From Paenibacillus oceani (GTDB lineage: Bacteria; Bacillota; Bacilli; Paenibacillales; NBRC-103111), in NCBI RefSeq assembly GCF_014705615.1, contig NZ_JACXJA010000015.1, forward strand, positions 124,001-188,000: a stretch of DNA of 64,000 nucleotides, given 5' to 3'. The notes beneath the pieces are model-generated. The model saw only the letters and a list, made by a program, of their open reading frames with translations. It ran no database searches and had not been told where the DNA came from. The position numbers and the translations under genes are program-made. Of this stretch, positions 45,514 through 54,000 are shown one piece after another. How positions within the stretch are numbered: the first letter of the stretch is position 1; the number at the start of each line of letters is the position of its first letter.

Positions 45514-46839
45514 CTATTTCATCATAGAGGCCATCTCCGCAATTTTCTTGTCGGCCAGCTCCTGACCTTCCCGGAGCACCGTGTTGATGTCCTTTTTGCC
45601 GACGGCCATCTCTTTGCGGATGTTGCGGATAACCGTTTGCACTTCCTTGTCGGCAATATGCGGCTGCGGAGTTTTGGACGGCGGGTACTTGTAGATCGCC
45701 GCAATATTTTTTCCTTTTAAGGACGGATTGTTTGCGCCGAACTGATTCTGAACTTCCTTGTCCTTCATGACCGTAAGTCTGGCGTCCCGGGTCATCATGA
45801 TTTGATGCTCTTGCGACGTTAACATTTGAATTACTTGCATCGCTTGTTCCTTATACTTGCTAGGTTTCGTAATAATCAGCATATCCGCCAGCGCATGACG
45901 ACCCTTGCCGACCGTATCTTCGAAATTAGGCACCGTGGCGAGATCCCAGTTCGGTGCGGCGCCTTTCGCCTCGGCCTGAAGCAGGTCGCTTACCAGCTTG
46001 CTTACCCAGTCCGCCTGCATCGCCAATATATGCGTGGATACGAATCCGCCCGGTCCGTAAGCGTATTCATTCTTCGGACCGATGTAGCCGGGCTGGTCGT
46101 ACACTTGCTTGAACAATTCGAATATTTTCCGGTAATGCGGAATATCGATCAGAGCTTTGTTCGTCTTCGGATCGACAAATTCCTGCGAGTACGGGCTGAT
46201 CAAGTGATCGGGGAACCGGGGGTCCCATCCGATATATTGAACGTCGTTTTCCTTGCGCGTTAATTTCCTGGACAGCTCCAGCACTTCGCTCCAGAGCATG
46301 CCGTCCTTCGGATACGGAACCCCGAACTTATCGAACAAGTCTTTATTGTAGAAAAGCGCTCCCGTATTCAGGAACAGCGGTATGCCTTCCAGTCCGCCCT
46401 TCGGGTCGAGATTGCGGATCGCCTGAATCGATTCAGGGAGGAACACGTTCAAGTCCAGACCCGATTTCTTCACAAGCTCGGTCAGATCCATCGGCAGATC
46501 CAGATGCTTCAAGGGCATATGCCAGTCGTTATCGGACATAATCAGATCCGGCACATCCCCAGCGGCAACCAGCTTATCGATCTCTCCTTCGAGCTTCTGA
46601 AGCGTAATATGCGGATATTTCTTTTTGAGCGGATCGACGAAATAGTTTTGAAACTCCAGTTCCGACAATCTCGTTACGTTGACATAAAACTTCAAAGTAA
46701 CAGGCTCCGTCGAGACGACAAAACCGGACTCCTTGACCGGCGTATCCCCTCCCTGGCTGCCTTGCCCGGATGAACAGCCCGTGATGGCCAGCGCGGCGAT
46801 AATCGAACCTAATGAAAACCCTTTCAAATACTCGTTCAT
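45514..46839 (-). CDS. Family 1 extracellular solute-binding lipoprotein (orphan)
   Basis: A 441-residue ABC importer receptor. The signal peptide ends in ALAITGC (Cys near residue 22). Landmarks are FYNKDLFDKFGVPYPKDGMLWSEVLELSRKL near 165 and INTVLREGQELADKKIAEM at the end. No importer membrane or ATPase genes are adjacent. It is divergent from another protein of the same family at 47363, with about 520 bases between them that contain a cre-like site and a possible structured leader. CcpA control is therefore plausible. Ligand unknown, probably an oligosaccharide. Confidence 0.9.
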   Translation of the reverse strand: MNEYLKGFSLGSIIAALAITGCSSGQGSQGGDTPVKESGFVVSTEPVTLKFYVNVTRLSELEFQNYFVDPLKKKYPHITLQKLEGEIDKLVAAGDVPDLIMSDNDWHMPLKHLDLPMDLTELVKKSGLDLNVFLPESIQAIRNLDPKGGLEGIPLFLNTGALFYNKDLFDKFGVPYPKDGMLWSEVLELSRKLTRKENDVQYIGWDPRFPDHLISPYSQEFVDPKTNKALIDIPHYRKIFELFKQVYDQPGYIGPKNEYAYGPGGFVSTHILAMQADWVSKLVSDLLQAEAKGAAPNWDLATVPNFEDTVGKGRHALADMLIITKPSKYKEQAMQVIQMLTSQEHQIMMTRDARLTVMKDKEVQNQFGANNPSLKGKNIAAIYKYPPSKTPQPHIADKEVQTVIRNIRKEMAVGKKDINTVLREGQELADKKIAEMASMMK

Positions 46840-46976
46840 ATGAAGTCCCCCTCCAGGATTCGTATTGGATAAAGCGGTTACCCCGACTTACGACTACAAA
46901 TCCGTATGTGACGGATATCGATAGGCAAGATGTATAGAAATCACCCCCTTCACGCCGAATCAGGAAAAAATGGAAC

Positions 46977-47060
46977 AAAAAAAACCTCGGGCAAAACACC
47001 CGCTCCGCCGGCTGGCGAAACAGACGTAATGGCCTCGGGGTTCTCTCGTGGACTCCACCC
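46977..47060 (-). promoter_or_regulatory. Possible structured leader upstream of the lipoprotein gene
   Basis: Read on the minus strand the region has GTGG-AGT-CCAC, CGCC-AGCC-GGCG and CGGG...CCCG hairpins, followed by eight T residues at 46984-46977. That is about 138 bases before the start codon. It resembles a terminator-ended leader. GGGTGGAGTCCACGAGA recalls a T-box bulge but has an extra base and lacks a stem I, so it is not called a T-box. Confidence 0.4.
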
Positions 47061-47071
47061 TTAACCTAACT

Positions 47072-47085
47072 TTTAAACGCTTTCA
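47072..47085 (-). promoter_or_regulatory. Catabolite-responsive element-like site
   Basis: TGAAAGCGTTTAAA on the minus strand matches the left half and centre of the CcpA cre consensus (TGWAANCGNTNWCA), with a weaker right half. It lies between two divergent solute-binding protein genes. Confidence 0.45.
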
Positions 47086-47362
47086 TCAATAGGGATGACT
47101 GAAACCTTGTTTCTTATTATTATACAGAAAACGAAATAATGCAACTATTTTTTTCTTGAAAACGAGAAATCCGGAAGTTTCGGAAATATAATTTTATGAT
47201 TTAAACTTCGTATTGAAATATTATTTCTTAAAGGATATAATTGGGAATGAAATCGCTACCAACGTCAAACCGGGTACGCTCTTACAGGCGCCGGGGGCAC
47301 CTGTACGTTGTCGGGAAGTGGCGACTTTTCACAAGTTGATCCGGAGAAGGAGGACAATGATT

Positions 47363-48694
47363 ATGCGAATGAAACACGTGCAGTCGGTCGGGATCGGCAT
47401 CTTGATTGCGCTGACGGTCGGGGCTTGCGGCAAGTCGGACAACCAGATAAATGTCATGTTGAAAGATGACGATTTCGCCAAGCAGACCGTAACTCTTACA
47501 CTGTTTAATCACGGAGCCGGTATTAATACGGACCATGATCTGAACAAAACGTTCATCGAGCCGATCCAAAAAAAGTATCCGAACGTGTCCGTCGAGCTGA
47601 TCAAGGGGCGCAAGCTGGAAGAACTCGCGGCCGCCGGCGAGATTCCGGATCTGATCATCACAAGCAACTATTATTTGATCCAGCCTCTCGATCTCGGTCT
47701 CGGCAGCGACTTGCGCGATCTGATCAAGCGGGGAACTATCGATCTGAGCAAGTTCGAGCCGGAAGCCGTCAATGTGGTCAAAGGATACGGAGAAGGCATT
47801 TACGGAAAAAACGGAGAAATGTACGGCATCCCCTTCTCGCTCAACTACGGATTAGTCGCTTATAACAAAGACATCTTCGACAAATTCGGAGTCCCGTACC
47901 CGAAAGACAATATGACGTGGAATCAGTTGATCGACCTGTCGCAAAAAGTGACGCGTTATGATGACGGCACCCAATATATCGGTATCGATCCGGGCCCCGC
48001 GCTCGCTTTGTCCCGCGCCTATTCGCTGCCTCTGCTCGATAAAAGCCGGGAAAAGGCCGATCTCACGACCGAGGGCTTCCAAAAAGTGTTCGCACAAGCA
48101 AAACAGATCTTCGATTACCCCGGACAAGTGATCGATCCGAACAAACGGTACGTCTACGGGGTCGCCTATTTCCTCAAAGAACGGAAGCTGGCGCTTTACC
48201 CGTATTGGCTCGACTCCTTCGCCACCCAGTTGACTACGCCGGACGAGCCCGGCAAGCAGTTCAACTGGGATATGATCAGTTATCCGTCCTATAACGACCG
48301 GCCGGGAATCGGACGCGAAGTCGATTTCCATCTCTTGATGGTGCCCCAGGCTGCCAAAAACCGGGAAGCGGCCTACCGAGTCATCGAGCTGTTAACCGGC
48401 GAGGAAGCGCAAAAAGATATGAACCAGCGTGCTCGGTTGACGATTATGAAAGACAAGGAGCTTCGCAAGCAATACGCCCGCGATATGAAAATTTTCGAAG
48501 GCAAAAACTTGTCTGGGATATTCAACGTCACCCCTGCGCCATTGCCGCAAGCGTCCAAATACGATCCGAACATCTACGGATTTCTGAACGATGCGCTCAA
48601 AAGCGTCATCCAGGAAAACGTCGACATCAATACCGCCCTGCGTACAGCGAACGAGAAAGCGAACAAGTTTATCGAGGAAAAGAAAAATCAATAG
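47363..48694 (+). CDS. Family 1 extracellular solute-binding lipoprotein (orphan)
   Basis: A 443-residue ABC importer receptor. The signal peptide ends in ALTVGAC (Cys near residue 22). Landmarks are AYNKDIFDKFGVPYPKDNMTWNQLIDLSQKV near 170 and DINTALRTANEKANKFIEEK at the end. The ATG at 47363 lies nine bases after AAGGAGG; an ATG at 47357 is too close to it. It is divergent from the related protein at 45514. The two share the order of motifs along their whole length and look like paralogues. No permease genes are adjacent. Confidence 0.9.
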   Translation: MRMKHVQSVGIGILIALTVGACGKSDNQINVMLKDDDFAKQTVTLTLFNHGAGINTDHDLNKTFIEPIQKKYPNVSVELIKGRKLEELAAAGEIPDLIITSNYYLIQPLDLGLGSDLRDLIKRGTIDLSKFEPEAVNVVKGYGEGIYGKNGEMYGIPFSLNYGLVAYNKDIFDKFGVPYPKDNMTWNQLIDLSQKVTRYDDGTQYIGIDPGPALALSRAYSLPLLDKSREKADLTTEGFQKVFAQAKQIFDYPGQVIDPNKRYVYGVAYFLKERKLALYPYWLDSFATQLTTPDEPGKQFNWDMISYPSYNDRPGIGREVDFHLLMVPQAAKNREAAYRVIELLTGEEAQKDMNQRARLTIMKDKELRKQYARDMKIFEGKNLSGIFNVTPAPLPQASKYDPNIYGFLNDALKSVIQENVDINTALRTANEKANKFIEEKKNQ

Positions 48695-48736
48695 TTCGAC
48701 GATCATCTTTGTGAGCACTCATCACCTATCCGTGCC

Positions 48737-48776
48737 CAACAGGCCGCCGAACGGAATCGGCAGCCTGTTGCTTTTG
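48737..48776. terminator. Bidirectional intrinsic terminator
   Basis: CAACAGGC-CGCCGA and TCGGCAG-CCTGTTG pair with one mismatch, followed by CTTTT. It separates the lipoprotein gene from the convergent ABC exporter genes. Confidence 0.8.
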
Positions 48777-48777
48777 C

Positions 48778-50592
48778 TTAATGCTGTATGGAATACCACT
48801 GCGCCTGAGCGCTGAACATCTCGGCATACTTACCGGTCTTGCGCATCAGTTCATCATGCGTGCCTGTCTCAGCAATCCGCCCCTGATCCAGAACGACGAT
48901 CCGGTCGGCGATTTTGGCCGAGCCCAGCCGGTGGGTGACGATGATCGCCGTATTGTCTTTGGCGATTTCCGCGAACTTCTTGTACAGGTTCGATTCTTCG
49001 ATCGGATCGATAGCCGCCGTCGGTTCATCCAGCACGATCATGCCATGTATGCGATAAAACCCTCTGGCGATCGCAACCCGCTGCCATAACCCGCCCGACA
49101 AATCCACTCCGTCGAATTCCCGGGAGAGCATCGTGGCGTGACCGTCCGGAAATGCCCCGGCATTCACGTCCAGATCCGCTTTCCGAACGGCGAGCTGTAA
49201 GCCGTGCTTCGACCGGCGCTCCCCTTCATCCGGATCGCTGATACGGATATTATCCTCCAGCGTCATCTTGTACCGCTGGTATTTCTGAAATACGGCCGTT
49301 ATTTCCCGGTACACCGACTTGGCGGAGACGTTCCTCGTATCGGCGCCCCCTATCCGCACTACACCTGTGCTTGGCACGTATAGGCCGGTCATTAGTTTGA
49401 TGAGGGTCGTTTTGCCGGCCCCGTTCTCGCCGACGATGGCGATGGTCTCCCCCTTCTTCAGCTCCAGCGTTATGTCCGACAACGATTCGCTATCGGCCCC
49501 GGGGTAGCGAAAAGAAACGTCGCTCAGAACAACGCCGTCGCCAGCGTTTATCCGCGCTTCTTCGCCGGATCGCTCCGGCAGCTTCAAGAAACGGATGAAG
49601 TTTCGCACGGTGCCGAGGTTTTTCGTCATACTCCCGATTTGACTCGTAATCACTTCCTCCATCATCCCGAACATAAAACCGATAGAAGCAAATACGGCGG
49701 CAAAGGAACCGATGCTGATTTCCCCATCCAGCATTGCGGCGACCAGCATGTACAAGATACCGAAATATCCGGCCAATGTCACCATTTTCATCCCAAGCTC
49801 CAACAGCCGAGTCCTTAGTTCCGCTCTCCAGGTTTTGACCGCAAGCAGCGATAGTGCGGATCGGTACAAGTCTATGAAAAACGCAAATGCCCCCAAAATA
49901 CGGGTCTCCTTGTAATACTCCCTGTCGCAGATGCAGCGCTCCACATATTCGAACTCCCGCCGGATCGGCGCAGCCTGATCCTCCAGCCCCGCGAATACCG
50001 CCCCCCGTATCAATTGAGAGATTACGACAGGGATAAAAACGAGGATCAAGGAAAGGGCAAGGATCGGCTTTAAGGTATACAAATAAAATCCCATAAAAAT
50101 AAAATACGGGATATAAAACGTGAAAATCGTAACGGTTGTAAACAATAAGCCGAGACTGTTGGTCATCCCCTCGTTTGCTTTATTAATATCGTCCAGAAGC
50201 TCCGGAGATTCGTATACGATCGGATCGAGCCTCGAAGCTTTTTCATTCATCCGTAAGCTTAAATAACCGATCATCTTCCGGTAGTAGGTTTTGCCCATAA
50301 AGTTATGCAATCCGTTCAAAATCTCGGAACCGATCGTCGCCGCGCCCAGAGCAGCCGCCAACCCTAATACGACGGACAACCCGGTCTGCTGGCTGACGGC
50401 CTTCGTAACCGAATCGAAAAAAAGCTGCGATAGGAACGTGTTTAATCCGAACGATGCCCCGTGAGCAATACCGACCGCATTCGTAAGCAGAAACAATACC
50501 GGAAACGAAGCGAGAGCGAACGGAAAAAGCATTCTCAATACGGTAAACAGCGAGATCGGCTTGCCGGCTGACGCGTAATCGTTCTTCTTCAT
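48778..50592 (-). CDS. ABC exporter half-transporter (permease-ATPase fusion), second gene
   Basis: A 604-residue exporter subunit with six membrane helices (about residues 15-320) and a C-terminal ATPase. Walker A is VGENGAGKTT, the signature is LSGGLWQR (L where Q or E is usual), Walker B is MIVLDEPTAAIDP and the H-loop is VTHRLG. Its start overlaps the stop of the upstream exporter gene by four bases (ATGA), so the two half-transporters are made together and should form a heterodimer. Substrate unknown; peptide or drug export is common. No peptide precursor gene was seen nearby. Confidence 0.9.
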   Translation of the reverse strand: MKKNDYASAGKPISLFTVLRMLFPFALASFPVLFLLTNAVGIAHGASFGLNTFLSQLFFDSVTKAVSQQTGLSVVLGLAAALGAATIGSEILNGLHNFMGKTYYRKMIGYLSLRMNEKASRLDPIVYESPELLDDINKANEGMTNSLGLLFTTVTIFTFYIPYFIFMGFYLYTLKPILALSLILVFIPVVISQLIRGAVFAGLEDQAAPIRREFEYVERCICDREYYKETRILGAFAFFIDLYRSALSLLAVKTWRAELRTRLLELGMKMVTLAGYFGILYMLVAAMLDGEISIGSFAAVFASIGFMFGMMEEVITSQIGSMTKNLGTVRNFIRFLKLPERSGEEARINAGDGVVLSDVSFRYPGADSESLSDITLELKKGETIAIVGENGAGKTTLIKLMTGLYVPSTGVVRIGGADTRNVSAKSVYREITAVFQKYQRYKMTLEDNIRISDPDEGERRSKHGLQLAVRKADLDVNAGAFPDGHATMLSREFDGVDLSGGLWQRVAIARGFYRIHGMIVLDEPTAAIDPIEESNLYKKFAEIAKDNTAIIVTHRLGSAKIADRIVVLDQGRIAETGTHDELMRKTGKYAEMFSAQAQWYSIQH

Positions 50593-52424
50593 TGATACCA
50601 GCTCCTCTGGCTCTCATACATCCCGGCATATACACCCCGGGCTTTCATTAGCTCCGGATGGCTGCCTTGCTCGATAACCCGTCCGTCACCGATCACGAAT
50701 ATGATATCGGCCAGCAGCGTTGAGCCCAGACGATGACTGATGAACAACGTTGTTTTGTCTCTACTGATCTGCTCAAACTGCTCATACAGCTTGCTTTCGC
50801 CGATCGGGTCCAGCGCCGCCGTCGGTTCGTCCAGTATGCGGATCGGTGCGGGATTCAGAAGAGCTCTCGCCATCGCAATCCGCTGCCATTCGCCTCCGGA
50901 GACGTCCTGACCGCCCGTTTTGATTTTGCCGAGCGGCGTCTCGATTCCCTTAGGCAGTTTTTGCTCAAGCGTATGCAAGCTCACTTGACCGGCGGTCTGG
51001 CGAATCCGCGCTAACGTAACCTCTTCGGCGTCGTGATGCAGCCGATTCACATCCCCTACCGCGATATTGTCTTTCAGCGGGATGTAATATTTGGCGAAAT
51101 CTTGATAAACGACCGAGTAAAACGCTTTCAGTTCATGCTGCCCGTATTCGGAAATGGGCTTGCCGTTCAAAAGAATCTCGCCTTCGTACAGGTCGTATAA
51201 CCCCATAAGCAGCTTCATAATCGTCGTCTTCCCCGCTCCGTTCACGCCGACAAATGCATACTGGGAACCGGCTTGTATCCGAAACGAAAGTCCGTTTAGG
51301 ACCGGCGCCTGCATGCCCGGATAAACGAATTTGACTTCTCTGAACTCAAGCGATTCGAACACCGGCGCCGGAAATACCGGAGCTGCCGCCGCTCCGTCCG
51401 TTTCTTCAAGCTGTACGAATTCGGTCAAGTCTTTTAAATACTCGCGGTGTTTCGTCAGTTGATCCACATTGGCGGTGAGCTGCCACGACATCATCTGGAC
51501 GATGCCGAAGACGGCGTTCACCAGAGAGATGAACATACCGATCGTGACCGCTCCTGCAATCACAGGTCCGATCAGCACCATGATGATCAGCATCGAGACA
51601 GTCGCGGTCAGCACGCTTCCGGCTTTCATTTTAATAAACCATTTCCGTTCCGTGCGGAATTCGATGCTCCGTGCCGTCTCGTAGTGGCGATACCAGCGTT
51701 CTCCGACGGGTCCGCCGAACCCGAATAACGTTCGCTCGTCCACCGCCTCGCGGCCTGTCAACACTTCGGTCAAATATTCGTATCTTCTCTTATACTTGGA
51801 TACTTCACGGCCGGCCTCGTACGTCGAGCGTCCGCTCTTGATCTCCAGGACGAACAGGGGCGCCGTCAGCGCCAGGATCAGCAGAGCCGCCCACCATACT
51901 TGGGTAAGAAGCAGAATCAGAATTCCCGTGACCTGGATCGCTTTGGAGACGATGGCCAGGAGGTCGGTGAAGGCGGATCTGATCTTCGTTTCCGGTGCTG
52001 CGGCTATTCGCGAGATCAAGTCCCACGTCCCGTGATTTTCGATATGCCGGTAAGCCAGCTTCGCCCGTTTTTCTGTGATGGCCGTACGAAACTGCTCGCG
52101 GATGGAAAGCTCCAGCCTGACCTGAATCAACGCTGTCCATTGCCTTGCCATCCATTGATAGGCGATTAAAGCAACAACGGCGAGCATAGACGGATAAATA
52201 AGCGACAAGTCCGATTCGTTCTGAACGATTGATAGGGCGTTATCGATAAAAGATGCCGTCGCTACGATTTGCATCGTTGGCGCCGCCCCCGCCAATAACG
52301 TCTGCAAAATGGCCAGTACCGTCAAAATCGGCGCACACTGGAACGGGATTCGAATCGTGTCCCGGATTCCATATTTTCTGCCGGTAAGTATCAGTTTAGT
52401 CCCCTCCATCGCTATTAGTCTCAT
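50589..52424 (-). CDS. ABC exporter half-transporter (permease-ATPase fusion), first gene
   Basis: A 611-residue exporter subunit: membrane domain about residues 20-330, ATPase about 360-605. Walker A is VGVNGAGKTT, the signature is VSGGEWQR, Walker B is IRILDEPTAALDP and the H-loop is ISHRLG. It is followed without gap by the second half-transporter. The annotated ATG at 52424 has AGGAATGA nearby. An ATG at 52409 is an alternative start, and a GGAGGGG sequence further in points to a CTG codon; the start is therefore uncertain by a few residues. Substrate unknown. Confidence 0.9.
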   Translation of the reverse strand: MRLIAMEGTKLILTGRKYGIRDTIRIPFQCAPILTVLAILQTLLAGAAPTMQIVATASFIDNALSIVQNESDLSLIYPSMLAVVALIAYQWMARQWTALIQVRLELSIREQFRTAITEKRAKLAYRHIENHGTWDLISRIAAAPETKIRSAFTDLLAIVSKAIQVTGILILLLTQVWWAALLILALTAPLFVLEIKSGRSTYEAGREVSKYKRRYEYLTEVLTGREAVDERTLFGFGGPVGERWYRHYETARSIEFRTERKWFIKMKAGSVLTATVSMLIIMVLIGPVIAGAVTIGMFISLVNAVFGIVQMMSWQLTANVDQLTKHREYLKDLTEFVQLEETDGAAAAPVFPAPVFESLEFREVKFVYPGMQAPVLNGLSFRIQAGSQYAFVGVNGAGKTTIMKLLMGLYDLYEGEILLNGKPISEYGQHELKAFYSVVYQDFAKYYIPLKDNIAVGDVNRLHHDAEEVTLARIRQTAGQVSLHTLEQKLPKGIETPLGKIKTGGQDVSGGEWQRIAMARALLNPAPIRILDEPTAALDPIGESKLYEQFEQISRDKTTLFISHRLGSTLLADIIFVIGDGRVIEQGSHPELMKARGVYAGMYESQRSWYQ

Positions 52425-52495
52425 TCATTCCTAAAATACTACGTTACTTCCATATATTAGGTCTCATGAAATAGAGCGATTTGTAGCAAATAGAA

Positions 52496-52540
52496 AAAAG
52501 CCCGCGGGCGTTATCGGCCTGCAGACCTGGCTTCGCACTT
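52496..52540 (-). terminator. Probable terminator of the ferredoxin-NADP reductase gene
   Basis: On the minus strand AAGCC and GGCTT with additional GC pairing precede a T6 run; located about 50 bases after the stop codon. Confidence 0.55.
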
Positions 52541-52586
52541 GTCAATCGGATCGTAAATGCGAAGTATCGTCTATGATTTCCGGAGC

Positions 52587-53639
52587 TTATTTCGTATACA
52601 AATGCTTCATCAGCTCACGGTTTTTTTGTGCGAACAGATCGTTATGGGACGATACCATCCCGTAAGCGTTCGCGTCGGGAGTTATGTATTGTTTGGCCTT
52701 GTTTACGGCGTTTGCGGCATCCTGGAAAGCGCCCGCGATGAGATGCAGCTTGCCTTCATGGTGCAAAATATCGCCTGCTGCATACAACCCGTCTACCGAC
52801 GTTTCGCTCATTGGACTTCCGGCGATCCAGTATTCTTTTTCCATCGCGATTTTTACTTTGCTATTTTGCAGCAGATCTTTGTCCCGCTCGTAGCCGTGAT
52901 TGATGATGACTTCATCGATCTCCAGCTCGGTTTCCGTATCGTCCTCGCTATGCTTGAGCAGCACCTTTTGGATCGTTTCATGGTTGGGCGAGGCAATCAG
53001 CTTTTCGATCGACGTGTTCAACAAACATTCGACAGAGCTAGCAAGCAGCTTGGAGATTTCCGCCTCGTGGCCTTTCAGATTGTCTTTCCGGTAGGTCAAG
53101 TACACCTTCTTCGCAATCGGCTCCAGTTCGTTCGCCCAGTCGATCGCCGCATTCCCGCCGCCCGAGATGAGCACCGTCTTGCCTTGAAAGCGGGCGAGCG
53201 ACTTCACCGTATAATGCAGATTCGTTACTTCAAACCGCTCTGCCCCGTCGATCGTTAATTTGGTCGGCTTTAAGATGCCGCCCCCTACCGCAAGAAGAAC
53301 CGTCCGGGAATAATGCTCGTTCCCTGAGGCCGTATGCAGCACGAATGTTCCCTGTTCATCCTTCGTAATCGACGTCACCTTCTCCCCTAGCACGACTTCA
53401 GGGTTAAAGGTCGTTCCTTGAGCGGTCAGCTGATCGATCAGTTGGGCTCCGGAAACCGGGGTTAAGCCGCCGACGTCCCAGATCATTTTCTCCGGATAAA
53501 CATGAACCTTGCCGCCGAGAAACGGCTGATATTCGATGATTTTCGTAGACATTTCGCGCAAACCGCTATAAAATGCAGCAAACAGTCCGGCCGGACCTCC
53601 GCCGATAATCGTAACGTCGAAAACTAGATTCGTATCCAT
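52587..53639 (-). CDS. Ferredoxin-NADP+ reductase type 2 (YumC-like)
   Basis: A 350-residue flavoprotein that moves electrons between NADPH and ferredoxin or flavodoxin. It is of the thioredoxin-reductase-like FNR type found in Bacillales. The FAD motif VTIIGGGPAGLFAAFY lies at residues 9-24, the NADPH motif VLISGGGNAAIDWANEL near 158, and VDGLYAAGD near 288. The redox-active CxxC of thioredoxin reductase is absent, as expected. The ATG at 53639 has GAGGAG upstream. A nearly perfect Fur box lies about 100 bases upstream, so the gene should be induced by iron limitation. Confidence 0.93.
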   Translation of the reverse strand: MDTNLVFDVTIIGGGPAGLFAAFYSGLREMSTKIIEYQPFLGGKVHVYPEKMIWDVGGLTPVSGAQLIDQLTAQGTTFNPEVVLGEKVTSITKDEQGTFVLHTASGNEHYSRTVLLAVGGGILKPTKLTIDGAERFEVTNLHYTVKSLARFQGKTVLISGGGNAAIDWANELEPIAKKVYLTYRKDNLKGHEAEISKLLASSVECLLNTSIEKLIASPNHETIQKVLLKHSEDDTETELEIDEVIINHGYERDKDLLQNSKVKIAMEKEYWIAGSPMSETSVDGLYAAGDILHHEGKLHLIAGAFQDAANAVNKAKQYITPDANAYGMVSSHNDLFAQKNRELMKHLYTK

Positions 53640-53739
53640 ATTTATTTGCTCCTCTGCAGGTAATGGGGGAAATCCGCCTAGCTTCATGGAATCGTCCGCT
53701 AACGTTAGTCATCTGAATCCAAAACCAATTCATAATAGT

Positions 53740-53758
53740 GATAATGATTATCATTATC
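53740..53758. promoter_or_regulatory. Fur box
   Basis: GATAATGATTATCATTATC matches the 19-base Fur consensus (GATAATGATAATCATTATC) at 18 positions. It lies upstream of the ferredoxin-NADP reductase gene; the other flank has no plus-strand gene nearby. Confidence 0.9.
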
Positions 53759-53908
53759 GTAATTATATCAAAGAAAACGAACTTTTCAATAAGAATTTGC
53801 AGTTGCTGGGAAATGTTGAATTCTACTCCTAACCGGAGTCAGGTACGGAATGCTGCCAACGCTCTTCATGCCGCCGGTTTTGAACCTGTCGCCCGCCTGC
53901 CACACGCC

Positions 53909-53930
53909 AAAAAGCCCGCAAGATGCGGGC
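53909..53930 (-). terminator. Intrinsic terminator of the serine hydrolase gene
   Basis: GCCCGC and GCGGGC arms (53914-53930) are followed on the minus strand by five T residues, about 70 bases after the stop codon. The surrounding 53640-54000 gap otherwise holds only the Fur box and promoter region. Confidence 0.7.
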
Positions 53931-54000
53931 CAAACCAAACGTAAACAAAACCAAACTAAACTCATTTTGAAATTGCCGCATAAACGGGTGTCCGGAATGT

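Noticed and set aside
46977-47060. A second T-box riboswitch
   Set aside because: GGGTGGAGTCCACGAGA resembles a T-box bulge but has an extra base, lacks the second helix and stem I, and the downstream gene is a sugar-binding protein.
53738-53944. 68-codon plus-strand frame starting within the Fur box
   Set aside because: Starts in low-complexity ATAATGAT sequence, overlaps regulatory elements and a terminator; no recognisable protein.
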